Assembly: GCA_002095075.2 (NCBI GenBank)
Contig: LVCE01000006.1
Location: 1 to 64,000 of the forward strand
DNA: 64,000 nt
Direction: 5' to 3'
Source: Francisella endosymbiont of Ornithodoros moubata
GTDB lineage: Bacteria > Pseudomonadota > Gammaproteobacteria > Francisellales > Francisellaceae
Shown here piece by piece: positions 34,557 to 46,254 of the stretch. Positions within the stretch are counted from its first letter, which is position 1. Each line of letters starts with the position of its first letter. The notes below the pieces were generated by a model. That model worked only from the letters and a program-made list of their open reading frames with translations. It did no database searches and was not told the DNA's origin. The position numbers were made by a program, and so were the translations under genes.

Positions 34557-36008
34557 TTATATAACATTAGTAACTTGTGTAAGGATACCTAAAAGAAGCA
34601 TCGGCATGATACCTAAAAATAAAAGTACCAAGCCATTAACACTTAATGCTATTAGCGATGCAAGTGGTGGTTTGACAGTTTGATCATTTTCTGGCTCATC
34701 AAAGTACATAGTCTTGATAACACGGACATAGTAAAATGATGCTATTACTGCCATAAGCAATACAAAACACGCTAAGAAATAGTTGCTATCATTAATTAAT
34801 CCCATCACAACAAATAACTTAGCAATAAAGCCACCAAATGGAGGGATACCCGCCATTGAGAACAATACAATCAGTAAAATAAATGCTAACCATGAATCTT
34901 TTGTGTTAAAACCTTTTAGATCATTAAGGTCTTGAACTTCATAACCACCGACCGAAATAGTTGTAATTACACCAAATACAGCCAAAGTTGTAAATATATA
35001 TACTATCACATAGAAGCTTGCGGCTGTTAATGCATATCCTTGAGGATTTAATGTTGTTGCCAGTAGGACAAACCCAATTTGTGAAACTGTTGAATAACCT
35101 AAAAGTCGCTTAACATTAGTTTGTGACAGTGCCACCAAACTACCAAAGAATATTGATAATATACCTATAATTCTAAATAGATATATCCAAGAGTCTTTCA
35201 GCGATGGAAAGCCAACAAATAAAATATTCACAAGCATCGCAAAAGCAGCAATTTTAGGAATAGTTGCAACTATATTTGCTATAGCATTTGGAGCCCCTTG
35301 ATAAACATCTGGTAACCACATATGAAAAGGAAAAGCTCCAAGCTTGAATAAGAATGTAGCTATCATCATTACCAAACATACAAGTAAAAACTGCTGCTGT
35401 AATCCTATAAAGTTTACTTGTGATAAAACTTTAGCTATTTCCGTGATATCAAGCTTACCTGTAATACCATAGACAAATGACATCCCAAACAATAATAACG
35501 CTGAAGCAATTGCTCCTAAAACAAAGTATTTAATAGCAGCCTCAAGACCTTTACCTGAATCCCTATAGATTGCGATCAATGCATACATTGGTAATGATAA
35601 TAATTCCAGACCGACATATATTATAACTAAACTATGTGCAGCTGTTAAAACCATTGCACCAAGCACACATAGCATTAGCAGTGTATAAAAATCACCATCT
35701 GATATTTTTCTATCTTTGACATAATCCCTTGAGTATAGTGCAACAAAGACCGCTAAAACAAGTACCACTATTTGTAAAGTATATGCAAAGCCACTAAATA
35801 CAACCTGACCTTCAAACACTGAACCACTAGTCTGAATTAGATATTCTTTAGCAAAAGTTGCTACCAAAGCAAGTAGCGTAAATACTTGAAAAAAAATATA
35901 GTTAATGTTTCTAATTTTACCATGTAGAAAAAGCCCAGAAAACGTCACAACTATTGCACCAATTGCTAATAATATTTCTGGTAAAATATAAAGGATTGAT
36001 AAACTCAT
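34557..36008 (-). CDS. nuoN: NADH-quinone oxidoreductase subunit N
   Basis: Antiporter-like proton-pumping subunit of complex I. 483 residues with about fourteen hydrophobic helices. The helix 5 glutamate region is IYVGLELLSLPMYAL, and KLGAFPFHMWLPDVYQGAPN carries the key lysine; SQTNVKRLLGYSTVSQIGF is the third conserved block. It is the last gene of the operon, 15 bases after nuoM. Confidence 0.96.
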   Translation of the reverse strand: MSLSILYILPEILLAIGAIVVTFSGLFLHGKIRNINYIFFQVFTLLALVATFAKEYLIQTSGSVFEGQVVFSGFAYTLQIVVLVLAVFVALYSRDYVKDRKISDGDFYTLLMLCVLGAMVLTAAHSLVIIYVGLELLSLPMYALIAIYRDSGKGLEAAIKYFVLGAIASALLLFGMSFVYGITGKLDITEIAKVLSQVNFIGLQQQFLLVCLVMMIATFLFKLGAFPFHMWLPDVYQGAPNAIANIVATIPKIAAFAMLVNILFVGFPSLKDSWIYLFRIIGILSIFFGSLVALSQTNVKRLLGYSTVSQIGFVLLATTLNPQGYALTAASFYVIVYIFTTLAVFGVITTISVGGYEVQDLNDLKGFNTKDSWLAFILLIVLFSMAGIPPFGGFIAKLFVVMGLINDSNYFLACFVLLMAVIASFYYVRVIKTMYFDEPENDQTVKPPLASLIALSVNGLVLLFLGIMPMLLLGILTQVTNVI

Positions 36009-36023
36009 AATTAAAACACCACC

Positions 36024-37613
36024 TTATAGAGATAAACCAACGATATGTGCCGATGCTGCTGCTGAAAGATGCAAAATTGGCTCCGGATAGAAACCAAATA
36101 ATAAAGTCGGTACCGCTAACAATATAAATACAAATATCTCCATTCTATTTAAATCAGTCAAGTTTGCTACTTGTTTAGATACAACCTCACCGAAGAAAAC
36201 ACGCTTATACATCCATAAAGTATAAATTGGAGCTATCACAAGAGTTAATCCCGCAATTAATGCTATTAATGGAGAGTATTGAAATACCGCCAATAAGATT
36301 ATAAACTCACCGACAAACCCACTCGTACCAGGTAAACCAACATTAGACATACAAAAAAGTAAAAAGAATGTCGCAAATATCGGCATAGTTTTAGCTACCC
36401 CAGAGAAATCAGATATTTCTCTCGTGTGCATCCTTAAATACAAATAACCAATACCAATGAACATACCACCAGATGAGAATGCATGTGCAATCATTTGGAA
36501 AACTGCACCTTGTAAAGCTAATTGCGCATGAGTTGTCCCTAGTACTGGGTCAGCATTTTTCAATATAAATATTGAGAATAAGCCAAGAGTAACTAATCCC
36601 ATGTGTGAAATCGATGAATATGCAATTAGTCTTTTAACATTAGTCTGTGCAACTGCAACAATACCAACATAAACAATAGCTATTAAAGACATCACAATCA
36701 GCACATACTCAAGTGAAGCTGTTACCTCCGGTAGCATTGGGATGGCAAATCTTAAAAAACCATATGCGCCTAGCTTAAGCATAAGAGCTGCAAGGATAAC
36801 AGAACCTCCAGCAGGTGCCTCTGAGTGAGCATCTGGTAACCATGAGTGAAATGGCCACATTGGAATCTTAACAGCAAATACTAAGAAAAATGCTCCGAAA
36901 ACTAACCATTGAGCTGTTAGGGTAAACTTAACCGAATCTATAAAGCCTTGTGACTGAGTTGCCCAGGCAATAAAGTTTTGAATAGAATAAGTATCTTGAT
37001 TTACTAAAAAGTGTATCGGTGAAGCAGCAACTCGTGTCTGAATATACAAAATAGCTGCTAATAAGAATACCGAACCAAAAAATGTATACATAAAATATTT
37101 AACTGCAGCATATGCTTTGTGCTTACCGCCCCAAATGCCAATACCAAGGCAAGTTGGAATTAATAACGCTTCCCAGAAAACATAATAAAGTATCGAATCC
37201 GTTGCACAGAAAACACCATTAGTCAAACCACATGTAATCAAAAATATTGCCATGTATTGTCTAACTTTAGTTTTGATAGATGTCCAAGCTGCTAAAACTA
37301 TCACTAATGTAGTAAAAGATGTCAAAACTATAAATAAAACAGAGAATCCATCTACACCTAAACTATAGTAAATGTCATGCATGCCAAAAACTTTAAACCA
37401 TTTTACTGATTCTTGGAACTGCATCGCCGAGCTACTATAATTAAAAGATGTAACTAAAGGTATACATAAAGCTAGAATTAAACAACTAAACACTAACGCC
37501 ACCCAACGAGCCGCATCTCCATGTAATTCTTTGGTTCTTATCGCTAAAACAACAAAACCTCCAACTATTGGGAGCCAGATTATTAAACTTAATAAGTAAT
37601 TACCTAAATTCAT
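36024..37613 (-). CDS. nuoM: NADH-quinone oxidoreductase subunit M
   Basis: Second antiporter-like pumping subunit. 529 residues. Key blocks are YYVFWEALLIPTCLGIGIWG (glutamate), VKIPMWPFHSWLPDAHSEAP (lysine and proline turn) and AQTNVKRLIAYSSISHMG. The C-terminal helices are intact. It lies between nuoL and nuoN with spacings of 25 and 15 bases. Confidence 0.97.
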   Translation of the reverse strand: MNLGNYLLSLIIWLPIVGGFVVLAIRTKELHGDAARWVALVFSCLILALCIPLVTSFNYSSSAMQFQESVKWFKVFGMHDIYYSLGVDGFSVLFIVLTSFTTLVIVLAAWTSIKTKVRQYMAIFLITCGLTNGVFCATDSILYYVFWEALLIPTCLGIGIWGGKHKAYAAVKYFMYTFFGSVFLLAAILYIQTRVAASPIHFLVNQDTYSIQNFIAWATQSQGFIDSVKFTLTAQWLVFGAFFLVFAVKIPMWPFHSWLPDAHSEAPAGGSVILAALMLKLGAYGFLRFAIPMLPEVTASLEYVLIVMSLIAIVYVGIVAVAQTNVKRLIAYSSISHMGLVTLGLFSIFILKNADPVLGTTHAQLALQGAVFQMIAHAFSSGGMFIGIGYLYLRMHTREISDFSGVAKTMPIFATFFLLFCMSNVGLPGTSGFVGEFIILLAVFQYSPLIALIAGLTLVIAPIYTLWMYKRVFFGEVVSKQVANLTDLNRMEIFVFILLAVPTLLFGFYPEPILHLSAAASAHIVGLSL

Positions 37614-37638
37614 AATACAAATTTATCCTCTAACTTAC

Positions 37639-39648
37639 CTAAACAGAAATTAGCAAAATCATAAACAATAACACACCAGCCATCATTACAAACGCATAGT
37701 CAAACAAATATCCTCTTTGGATTTTTCTGAAACTATCTCCTGTATGATATATCAAACTAGATGTTCCATTTACAACTGTCTTATCGATAATAAAGATATC
37801 AATAACCTTCCATAAGAAATTACTAATTGCTAAGAAGATATTTACAAATATCACATCATACAAAGCATCAATAAAGTACTTCTTAACTAAGATATGATAA
37901 ATTATTCCAAATCCTGATTTTGCATTTGCAAATAGTCTTGGAATTACTGGTAGCCACACATATAAGACATATGCTAATACTAAAGCACTTAGAGCTAACC
38001 AAAAAGGTACCGTTGTCACAGAATACTTGATAAACGCCATCGAGCTTACTGTAGCAGGCTCATTAGCTAAATGAGCAGTCACTGATTCTCCACCAAGACC
38101 AGCTTGTATAAATAGGCTTATAGTGTTACCGAATAAACCATGCTTTTGAGACAAAATACTACTAAAGAAATACTCCCCAACAAACATTGAAGGTATAGCC
38201 AATAATATCAAAGGTATTAATATACTTAGGGGTGATTCTTTAAGATGTGATTTTTCTTCATCTGACATTCTTTCTTTACCATGAAAAACCATAAAAAACA
38301 TTCTAAAATTATAAAATGAAGTCACAAATGCACAAGCTAAAACCATATAGTAGGCAAACTTATGTCCGTATACTGTAGTAGCTTGAGCTGCTTCAATAAT
38401 TAAGTCTTTTGAGAAAAACCCTGAGAATGGTGGTAAAGCTGCAAGAGCCCAAGCACCTATTAACATACACAAATATGTGACTGGCATATATTTTCTTAGA
38501 CCACCCATTCTACGAATATCTTGCTCATGATGCATCGCGACAATAACAGAACCTACTGCTAAGAATAACAATGCCTTGAACATCGCATGTGTCATTAGAT
38601 GAAACATCCCAATTGAAAACGCACCAGCACCTTGGGCTACCATCATATAGCCTAACTGCGATAGTGTACAATATGCTATAACTCTTTTAATATCTGTTTG
38701 AACAATTGCAATCAGACCCATAAACAAGCATGTTATAGCACCGATAATTAATACAAAGCTTAGAGCCACTGGAGACAGCACAAACATTGGAGAAAGTCTC
38801 GCAACCATAAACACACCAGCGGTAACCATTGTTGCCGCATGGATTAGCGCCGAAATAGGGGTAGGGCCTTCCATTGAACCTTCTAACCATGAATGTAAAG
38901 GAAATTGAGCCGACTTACCTATTGCTCCTATAAATAATAGTGAACACATTAGGGTAACTGGGCTAAAACTCATACCTAGAAAATGAATAGTTTGAGTATT
39001 ATCAATATCCGGTAAAGCTGCAAAAACTGTTGTATAATCAACCGATCTTGTATATAAAATAACTGTACCGATACCTAACAAGAAGCCTAAATCACCAATT
39101 CTATTTACAATAAAAGCTCTTAAGCTTGCAACATTTGCCTTGTCTCTATTGAAATAAAAACCAATTAGTAAATATGAGAATAAGCCCACACCTTCCCAAC
39201 CAAAGAATAATAATAAGAAATTATTCCCCATTACTAAACAAAGCATTGCAAAAGTAAAACCTGAAATGTATGCAAAGAATCTTGCATAATCTTCTTCACC
39301 TTTCATATATCCAATCGAATAAACATGTACTAGCGTTGATACAAATGTTACTATCAACATCATATACACAGTGATCTTATTTACCGTAAAGCCAACATCA
39401 AAGGCGAACATATTTGAGATTGGTGCCCACTGATAAAAGCTAACTGAATAAACTTCTGCATCACCAAAAACACCATAAGCTAAAATTACACTAAGGACAA
39501 AAGACAAGCCACATAGAGAAATTGTGAAAAAGCTAACACCAGCATTTTTTATAGATTTACCACCAAATCCAGCGATCAATGCACCTGATAGAGGCGCTAA
39601 AACTATAACTGCGATTAGTACAGCTGCTACTTGAGTGTTTATTACCAT
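37639..39648 (-). CDS. nuoL: NADH-quinone oxidoreductase subunit L
   Basis: Distal pumping subunit with the long lateral helix. 669 residues. The blocks LLFFGWEGVGLFSYLLIGFY, KSAQFPLHSWLEGSMEGPTP and VQTDIKRVIAYCTLSQLGYM are all present, and the C-terminal region beyond about residue 520 forms the lateral helix and last membrane segment. It follows nuoK by 9 bases. Confidence 0.97.
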   Translation of the reverse strand: MVINTQVAAVLIAVIVLAPLSGALIAGFGGKSIKNAGVSFFTISLCGLSFVLSVILAYGVFGDAEVYSVSFYQWAPISNMFAFDVGFTVNKITVYMMLIVTFVSTLVHVYSIGYMKGEEDYARFFAYISGFTFAMLCLVMGNNFLLLFFGWEGVGLFSYLLIGFYFNRDKANVASLRAFIVNRIGDLGFLLGIGTVILYTRSVDYTTVFAALPDIDNTQTIHFLGMSFSPVTLMCSLLFIGAIGKSAQFPLHSWLEGSMEGPTPISALIHAATMVTAGVFMVARLSPMFVLSPVALSFVLIIGAITCLFMGLIAIVQTDIKRVIAYCTLSQLGYMMVAQGAGAFSIGMFHLMTHAMFKALLFLAVGSVIVAMHHEQDIRRMGGLRKYMPVTYLCMLIGAWALAALPPFSGFFSKDLIIEAAQATTVYGHKFAYYMVLACAFVTSFYNFRMFFMVFHGKERMSDEEKSHLKESPLSILIPLILLAIPSMFVGEYFFSSILSQKHGLFGNTISLFIQAGLGGESVTAHLANEPATVSSMAFIKYSVTTVPFWLALSALVLAYVLYVWLPVIPRLFANAKSGFGIIYHILVKKYFIDALYDVIFVNIFLAISNFLWKVIDIFIIDKTVVNGTSSLIYHTGDSFRKIQRGYLFDYAFVMMAGVLLFMILLISV

Positions 39649-39657
39649 AGCTTGCTC

Positions 39658-39975
39658 TTAACCTCTTAGTGTATTAAGTTTACTTAAATCAATAGTTTTG
39701 CGTTTTCTAAATATTGCCACAACAATTGCTAAACCAATTGCTGTTTCAGCAGTTGCTACTGCCATTATAAAGAATACAAAAACCCCAGCCATTGCCTGAT
39801 GATGCATATTAGCAAATATCAAAAAATTAGTATTGACCGCTAAAAGCATTAATTCTATCGACATCAGTAGTATAAGAATATTTCTTCTGTTTATAATTAT
39901 ACCAGCAACACTTATCACAAATAAAAGTGTACTAAAAATCAGTCCATGTGTGACTGAGACTGAAATGCTATTCAT
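39658..39975 (-). CDS. nuoK: NADH-quinone oxidoreductase subunit K
   Basis: Small membrane subunit with three helices, 105 residues. The conserved glutamates fall in [20 protein letters not shown] and [20 protein letters not shown]. It overlaps the end of nuoJ by eight bases, so the two are probably translationally coupled. Confidence 0.96.
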   Translation of the reverse strand: MNSISVSVTHGLIFSTLLFVISVAGIIINRRNILILLMSIELMLLAVNTNFLIFANMHHQAMAGVFVFFIMAVATAETAIGLAIVVAIFRKRKTIDLSKLNTLRG

Positions 39976-40573
39976 CTTTAGCGCCCTCTTTATTACTTGG
40001 CATTTTGACCATAGTTAGACGATCTTTTGCTCTGACTTTAACTTGCTGAGCTGGATTAACTGTTTTGTTTCCTTTACGCTTAGCTTTTAATGTTAATGTT
40101 ACCGCTGCAGTCACCGCTGTTAATAAGATAAAGTCAATAAGCTCAAATACATACAAGTTAGCATTATTAAACATGGTTAAACCGATGATCTTGAGACCAC
40201 CGACTCCACCTTGCATCTTAGCTCCCGCAAAAACGTTTGTCGCTGCATAGCTTATAACTGTTGCAAATATAGCACAAACAACCACAGCAGCTAGAGCATA
40301 AAAAAATCTACCAACTCGACCCTGTTCTTCAACATGCAAATCTAACATAAAGACTACGAATAAGAACATTACTAACACCGCTCCAACATAAACCACAATA
40401 AGCAATAATGCTAGGTATACTTGTTGTAAAATTATCCATACTGCCGCTGTAAATATGAATGTAAAAATCATTGCTATTACAGAATTTACTGGGTTATTTG
40501 CCAAAACCAGTACTAAAGCAGAAATGATAGCAAATGATGCAAATGTATAAAATAAAATATCTGTTACAGCCAT
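39968..40573 (-). CDS. nuoJ: NADH-quinone oxidoreductase subunit J
   Basis: Membrane subunit of five helices, 201 residues. The conserved block [21 protein letters not shown] identifies it and lies near the quinone-coupling region. The C-terminal tail is rich in lysine and arginine and is cytoplasmic by the positive-inside rule. Its stop overlaps the nuoK start. Confidence 0.96.
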   Translation of the reverse strand: MAVTDILFYTFASFAIISALVLVLANNPVNSVIAMIFTFIFTAAVWIILQQVYLALLLIVVYVGAVLVMFLFVVFMLDLHVEEQGRVGRFFYALAAVVVCAIFATVISYAATNVFAGAKMQGGVGGLKIIGLTMFNNANLYVFELIDFILLTAVTAAVTLTLKAKRKGNKTVNPAQQVKVRAKDRLTMVKMPSNKEGAKDE

Positions 40574-40577
40574 TTCT

Positions 40578-41066
40578 CTACCTAAAATCCTTATCTTGCA
40601 ATCTATCAGCAGCTATTTGCATTTCATATTTATCACCTATAGCAAGAAGTTTAGCTTTTGTAATAATATTCTCACCACGCTCTTCAAAGTGGTATTCTAA
40701 GATATTTGTCTCAACAATAGAATCAACTGGACACGATTCTTCACAGTAGCCACAGAAAATACACTTAAATAAATCTATCTCATAACTTGAAGTTCTTCGG
40801 GTACCATCTTCTCTTTCTGTTGAGTTAATTGTAATTGCTAATGCTGGACAAACAACCTCACATAATTTACATGCAATACATCTCTCCTCATCATTCTCAT
40901 AGCGTCTTAAGGCATGTAGACCTCTAAATCTGTTAGAGATAGGAGTTTTTTCATCTGGATACTGTACTGTAACCTTACGTGTAAAAAAATGCTTACCTGT
41001 TACTTTTAATCCTTTTAAGAGCTCCCAAAGCAGAAAAGTCTTTAAAAAATTTGTTATATTTCTCAT
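40578..41066 (-). CDS. nuoI: NADH-quinone oxidoreductase subunit I
   Basis: Peripheral-arm subunit carrying two [4Fe-4S] clusters (N6a and N6b). 162 residues. Both ferredoxin motifs are complete: [16 protein letters not shown] and [16 protein letters not shown]. It lies 13 bases after nuoH and 4 before nuoJ. Confidence 0.97.
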   Translation of the reverse strand: MRNITNFLKTFLLWELLKGLKVTGKHFFTRKVTVQYPDEKTPISNRFRGLHALRRYENDEERCIACKLCEVVCPALAITINSTEREDGTRRTSSYEIDLFKCIFCGYCEESCPVDSIVETNILEYHFEERGENIITKAKLLAIGDKYEMQIAADRLQDKDFR

Positions 41067-41079
41067 GATACTATCCTTT

Positions 41080-42090
41080 TTACCACCAAGGTCCTACACC
41101 AAGTCTAACCATGCAAGCAACAATAACAACCCATACAAATGTTAGCGGTATAAATATCTTCCAACCTAAACGCATAATTTGGTCGTATCTATATCTAGGG
41201 TACGTAGCTCTGACCCATAGGAACATAAACATAAATATACCAGTCTTAGCAAATAACCATACTACACCTGGTACAAAACTAAATATAGACTCTAATGCAG
41301 TAGCTTGGAACGGCGAATTCCAACCACCTAAAAACATGATTGATGTTAGAATACTAATTAAAATCATATTTGCATATTCAGCCAAGAAAAATAATGCAAA
41401 CCTTGATCCAGTATATTCTATGTGATGTCCAGCAACTATTTCGGACTCGCCCTCAACAACATCAAAAGGAGATCTGTTTGTTTCAGCTATACCAGCAATA
41501 AAATACACAATAAACAAAGGAAATAGCGGAATAAAATACCAATGCCAAATACCACAAGTTTGAGCTTCAATAATTCCTGTTATGCCCATAGACCCTGCCG
41601 CTATAACAACTCCAACGATAGCAAAATCCATCGCCAACTTATAGGAAATAACCTGAGCACCAGCTCTCAGCGCACCAAACAGTGAATATTTATTATTTGA
41701 TGCCCAACCAGCAATTACTATTCCATATATAGAAAATGAAGTCATTGCCAATATATATAATAGCCCTAGATTCATGTCAGACAGGACAATTCCATTTGAG
41801 AAAGGAATCACAGCCCATGCAGCATATGCTGGTGCAAAAGCTAAAATTGGTGCAATAAAGAATAAATATTTATTTGAATTTGTTGGCACTATAATTTCTT
41901 TAAGAAAAAGCTTGAGTGCATCAAAGATAGGTTGCAACAAGCCAAAAGAACCGACCCTATTTGGTCCAATTCTATCTTGCATATAACCTATAACTTTACG
42001 CTCTGCATATGTATAGTATGCAACAACTAGTATCAAAGGAATGACTATTAACAATACGTAAAGTGATGTCCATAAAATATACCCTAGCAT
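41080..42090 (-). CDS. nuoH: NADH-quinone oxidoreductase subunit H
   Basis: Membrane subunit forming most of the quinone-binding chamber. 336 residues with eight helices. The hallmark loops are [20 protein letters not shown] near the N-terminus, [20 protein letters not shown] in the third loop, and [20 protein letters not shown] at the C-terminus. Its start is one base after the nuoG stop. Confidence 0.97.
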   Translation of the reverse strand: MLGYILWTSLYVLLIVIPLILVVAYYTYAERKVIGYMQDRIGPNRVGSFGLLQPIFDALKLFLKEIIVPTNSNKYLFFIAPILAFAPAYAAWAVIPFSNGIVLSDMNLGLLYILAMTSFSIYGIVIAGWASNNKYSLFGALRAGAQVISYKLAMDFAIVGVVIAAGSMGITGIIEAQTCGIWHWYFIPLFPLFIVYFIAGIAETNRSPFDVVEGESEIVAGHHIEYTGSRFALFFLAEYANMILISILTSIMFLGGWNSPFQATALESIFSFVPGVVWLFAKTGIFMFMFLWVRATYPRYRYDQIMRLGWKIFIPLTFVWVVIVACMVRLGVGPWW

Positions 42091-42091
42091 A

Positions 42092-44458
42092 TTATCTCTC
42101 CTCCTCTACTAGCTTAATACTAACATTATCGCCACTTAAGAAGTCCTTAAATAGTGTCCTTGGAAGCATAATATTTTTAGCCTGCAAGCTTGGATCAACA
42201 ACTACTTCAGGGTTTATCTCATTGTCGATATTATAAATTTTGATAACTCCTGAGTGGCCTTTTAGACCTATCTCATCTGCTAGTTCTTGTGATATTCTCA
42301 CACCAGCAAAACATTTTGCATCAGTAGTTTTTTGTAAAGGTTCAGCCCTTCTAAGCAGGCTGGTTGTGCTATACATTGAGTTTGATGCCACAAATGCCAC
42401 TTCTTTTTGATAATCAAGATTAGTATTAAGAATCTGCATAACATGATTAACACCAACTCTAGCTCGTGTAGCATAAGCATCATTAGTAACCTCTGCAACA
42501 GTGTTATACTCAAAGCCTTCTAACTCTAGCAGATTACCTAGCACTCTTAGGACTCTCCATAACTCTTTATTACCAGCATATGGTTTAACTACTTGCTTAA
42601 ACTCTTTTTTATTACCGAATAAATCAACAAAACTTCCACTAGTTTCATAGTGAGTAGCTATTGGTAAAATAATATCTGCAGTATCTTTAGTAAATTTATC
42701 AGCAAATGCTGTAAAGCTTACCACAATATCAATATTCTCTAATGCATTTCTAAGCTTTTGCTCACCATACAAGCTATCTTTAGATAACTCGGTATGCGCT
42801 GTCAAAAGCAACTTGGTATTTGTTTGACCATTTAAACACTTATATGTGCTAAATTTAGCTTTAGAAGAACTAAATATTCTATCAGCTGCAACAGAGTTGA
42901 CATTACTTGCTAACACACCACCTCTTACACTAGTAACTTTTTCTAATACATCTAAAATACTAAAAACCGTTTCAAAGCCACTTGTGTTGACAATATCTTG
43001 ACCAATAATTATTTTTGGAGCTTTTGCCGCCACTATTCTATCAGCAACATCTCTAACCTCTGCAGCTGGATCAACTTTTCTTAGAATTTCATCAAGATCA
43101 CCATAAGGTAGATTTGCTCTAACAAAAATAGCCTTAAGTAAAGATATTGCAATATATTGAATGTTATCAGCGGATAATCTTACCTGCTTAATATCATAAT
43201 TAAAGTTACAATCATAAATGTTCCAAGCAACAGCCTTTGCAGCATTTTTTTCAACTGCATCTTTGATAGCGATATTTACTAGTGGATATTCTTTTCTGAT
43301 ATTAGAACCAAAAACAAGGATAAAATCACTTTCGCGAATATCCTTTAATGAGCAGCTTAAACCTTTACCTGCACTAATGCCTGGAATATCAGCATACTGT
43401 CTAACACGAGCATCGATGTTAGCTGAACCCACAGCTGCCAATAACTTCTTCATCAAGTACATTTCTTCTGAAGTTGCAGTCTCAGATACAATAGCAGAGA
43501 TTGCCTCAGCGCCATCTTTTTCTTTAGTTTTTTGTATAGTTACTTTAACAAAATCTAATGCCTCTTCCCAAGATACTTCAACCCAGCCACCAGCTTTTTT
43601 AATCATTGGTTGTTCAATTCTATCTTTGCTATACAAACCCGTGTATTCAAACCTATCTCTATCAGCTATCCAAATACCGGTAATCTCACTCTCTCTTGGG
43701 ACCACTCTAACAAGTTTATTTTGATAAACATGTGCATTAATCTCGGTTGCTAAGGCATCGCCAGCTGATAGCGTTGGAAACTGTTTTAATTCCCATGATC
43801 TAGCCTTAAATCTAAACGGTTTTGATGTCAAAGCTCCAACAGGGCAAAGATCTATAATATTACCAGAGATTTCAGAGTCAACCATTTTACCAGAAATATA
43901 AGTACTAATAGCAGAGTGATCTCCCCTACCCATAACCCCAAGTTCTTTGATGCCAGAGATCTCTTCACCAAAACGCACACAACGCGTACACAAAATACAT
44001 CTCGTCATATCAGTAGCCACTAAAGGACCCAACTCAGGATCTTCTACTGTTCTCTTACACTCAAGATATTCTGATGTTGTATTACCATAGCCCATTGCAA
44101 TATCCTGCAGCTCACACTCGCCACCCTGATCACAGATAGGACAATCTAATGGATGATTTATAAGCAAAAACTCCATAACATCTTTTTGCATTTGTAATGC
44201 TTTCTCCGAACGAGTCTTAACTTTCATTCCATCCATAACCGGTGTTGCACATGCTGGCGAGGCACGTCTTGCACCCTCAACATCTACCAAACACATTCTA
44301 CAGTTTGCAGCTACAGATAATTTTTTATGGTAGCAAAATCTCGGAATGTATATACCGTTTGCATCTGCTACTTCAATTATTGATTGATTTGGTAAGGCTT
44401 GATAATTCTTACCATCAATCTCTATACTTATCTTTTTGGATTCTTTATTGTCTGACAC
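42092..44458 (-). CDS. nuoG: NADH-quinone oxidoreductase subunit G
   Basis: Largest peripheral subunit, 788 residues. The N-terminal [2Fe-2S] domain has [20 protein letters not shown], then the HxxxCxxC-type and 4Fe-4S motifs [20 protein letters not shown] and [16 protein letters not shown]. The molybdopterin-like domain begins near residue 215. It is 17 bases after nuoF. The C-terminal half is more divergent, as is usual for this subunit. Confidence 0.95.
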   Translation of the reverse strand: MSDNKESKKISIEIDGKNYQALPNQSIIEVADANGIYIPRFCYHKKLSVAANCRMCLVDVEGARRASPACATPVMDGMKVKTRSEKALQMQKDVMEFLLINHPLDCPICDQGGECELQDIAMGYGNTTSEYLECKRTVEDPELGPLVATDMTRCILCTRCVRFGEEISGIKELGVMGRGDHSAISTYISGKMVDSEISGNIIDLCPVGALTSKPFRFKARSWELKQFPTLSAGDALATEINAHVYQNKLVRVVPRESEITGIWIADRDRFEYTGLYSKDRIEQPMIKKAGGWVEVSWEEALDFVKVTIQKTKEKDGAEAISAIVSETATSEEMYLMKKLLAAVGSANIDARVRQYADIPGISAGKGLSCSLKDIRESDFILVFGSNIRKEYPLVNIAIKDAVEKNAAKAVAWNIYDCNFNYDIKQVRLSADNIQYIAISLLKAIFVRANLPYGDLDEILRKVDPAAEVRDVADRIVAAKAPKIIIGQDIVNTSGFETVFSILDVLEKVTSVRGGVLASNVNSVAADRIFSSSKAKFSTYKCLNGQTNTKLLLTAHTELSKDSLYGEQKLRNALENIDIVVSFTAFADKFTKDTADIILPIATHYETSGSFVDLFGNKKEFKQVVKPYAGNKELWRVLRVLGNLLELEGFEYNTVAEVTNDAYATRARVGVNHVMQILNTNLDYQKEVAFVASNSMYSTTSLLRRAEPLQKTTDAKCFAGVRISQELADEIGLKGHSGVIKIYNIDNEINPEVVVDPSLQAKNIMLPRTLFKDFLSGDNVSIKLVEEER

Positions 44459-44475
44459 AGAACTACTCCAATCAA

Positions 44476-45750
44476 CTATTGATCCACTATACTTCTACCA
44501 TTATTCTCGATCATATAAATAAACTCATCTCTAAATTTATCTATATAACTCTGGACTGGCCATGCAGCTGCATCACCCAAACCACAAATAGTATTACCCT
44601 CTATATTTGTTGCTACTCTAACTAAAGTATCTATATCTTCAGGTCTTCCCTCGCCCGCAACAATTCTATGTAAAGTTCGCGCCAACCAGCCAGTACCCTC
44701 TCTACAAGGCGTACACTGACCACAAGACTCTTCATAATAAAAATCTACTAGTCTTACTAATGTTCTAACCATACAAGTAGTTTCATCTAGCACCACAACT
44801 GCTCCTGAACCAAACATTGAGCCTGCTGCCGCTATTGATTCATAGTCCATAGTAGCAGCCATCATCTCTTCAGCTGTCAAGATCTTAGATGAGCTCCCAC
44901 CAGGGATTACCGCCTTAAGCTTATTACCATTGCGAACACCTCCACACATGTCTAAAAGCTCTTTAAACGGCATACCCAAACCTATTTCAACAACTCTCTG
45001 CTTCTGAACATGCCCAGAGACACAGAATAACTTAGTGCCACCACTTTTCTCAGTACCTAGTTTTTTAAACCATTTACCACCATGCTGCAATATTACCGGC
45101 ACCGAAGCATAAGTTTCTGTATTATTTATATTTGTCGGCTTGTCATAAAGACCCTTAAACGCAGGGAAAGGTGGCTTAAATCTTGGGTGCCCTTTCTTAC
45201 CCTCAAGTGAATTAAGCAATGCTGTCTCTTCACCACAGATATAAGCACCAGCTCCAATAGCTGAGTATAAATTAAAAGAGATTCTTGATGATTTAATATT
45301 TGTACCTAAAAGACCTACTTGATATGCCTCAATAAGCGCATCCTCAAACCTAGCTATTGGCTCATAAAACTCGCCTCTAGTATAGTTATAACCTGCACCA
45401 GCTCCGACAACATATCCCGCTATAGCCATACCCTCTATTAATTGATGAGGATTATTTCTAAGAATTTCCCGATCTTTACATGTACCAGGCTCACCCTCAT
45501 CAGAATTACATACAACATATTTCTGTCCTGGAGCGTTGCGTGGCATCAAACTCCATTTCAACCCTGTAGGGAAACCAGCACCACCGCGACCTCTAAGCCC
45601 AGATATTTTGAGCTCTTCAATAATTATCTCAGGTGGATTTTTTTCTGTTAATATTTTATTCCAGTAGGAATAACCACCCACAGATAGGTAAGACTCCAAA
45701 CTATATGGCTTATCTAAATGCAGGGTACGAAAACAAACTTCATTTGCCAT
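44476..45750 (-). CDS. nuoF: NADH-quinone oxidoreductase subunit F
   Basis: NADH- and FMN-binding subunit where electrons enter complex I. 424 residues. The FMN/NADH motifs are [20 protein letters not shown] and [19 protein letters not shown]; the [4Fe-4S] motif is [16 protein letters not shown] with a later cysteine in [12 protein letters not shown]. It follows nuoE by six bases. Confidence 0.97.
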   Translation of the reverse strand: MANEVCFRTLHLDKPYSLESYLSVGGYSYWNKILTEKNPPEIIIEELKISGLRGRGGAGFPTGLKWSLMPRNAPGQKYVVCNSDEGEPGTCKDREILRNNPHQLIEGMAIAGYVVGAGAGYNYTRGEFYEPIARFEDALIEAYQVGLLGTNIKSSRISFNLYSAIGAGAYICGEETALLNSLEGKKGHPRFKPPFPAFKGLYDKPTNINNTETYASVPVILQHGGKWFKKLGTEKSGGTKLFCVSGHVQKQRVVEIGLGMPFKELLDMCGGVRNGNKLKAVIPGGSSSKILTAEEMMAATMDYESIAAAGSMFGSGAVVVLDETTCMVRTLVRLVDFYYEESCGQCTPCREGTGWLARTLHRIVAGEGRPEDIDTLVRVATNIEGNTICGLGDAAAWPVQSYIDKFRDEFIYMIENNGRSIVDQ

Positions 45751-45756
45751 TTATAA

Positions 45757-46245
45757 CTACTCCAAAGAATCAATTATTTGGTTCACTTTTTCTATAGTTA
45801 GATTTTCATAAAAAACTTTATCCACCTCAAGCATAGGTGAACCACAACATGCGCCTTGGCACTCAACTTCTTTAAGGGTTATACGACCATCTTTAGTGGT
45901 CTCTCCAGGCTTAATACCAAGTTTTTTCTCTATATGCGCTAAAATTTCATAAGCTCCATTTATCATACATGAGATATTTGTACACAAGTTTAACTTATGT
46001 CTTCCAACCGGCTTTAGATCATACATACAATAAAATGTAGCAACCTCGTAGACATCAATATTACTAACCTGTAGGTACTCTGCTAGGGCTGTTTGCAAAT
46101 CATCGGTCAAATAACCACCATTTTGATCTTGCAAAATATGCAAGCCTTCTAATATTGCTGATCTACGCTGATTGGTAGGAAACTTACTTAAAACTCTATC
46201 AATATCTTTTCTCGCTTGTGGCGATATTAAATCTACTAAAGACAT
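45757..46245 (-). CDS. nuoE: NADH-quinone oxidoreductase subunit E
   Basis: [2Fe-2S] subunit (cluster N1a) of 162 residues. The four ligand cysteines are in LCTNISCMI and ECQGACCGSPM, in the thioredoxin-like C-terminal domain. The N-terminal helical part has RRSAILEGLHILQDQNGGYL. It lies nine bases after nuoD. Confidence 0.96.
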   Translation of the reverse strand: MSLVDLISPQARKDIDRVLSKFPTNQRRSAILEGLHILQDQNGGYLTDDLQTALAEYLQVSNIDVYEVATFYCMYDLKPVGRHKLNLCTNISCMINGAYEILAHIEKKLGIKPGETTKDGRITLKEVECQGACCGSPMLEVDKVFYENLTIEKVNQIIDSLE

Positions 46246-46254
46246 CTTTTTCCT

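Noticed and set aside
43218-43724. Open frame of 168 codons on the plus strand inside nuoG
   Set aside because: Antisense shadow of an intact, motif-bearing gene.
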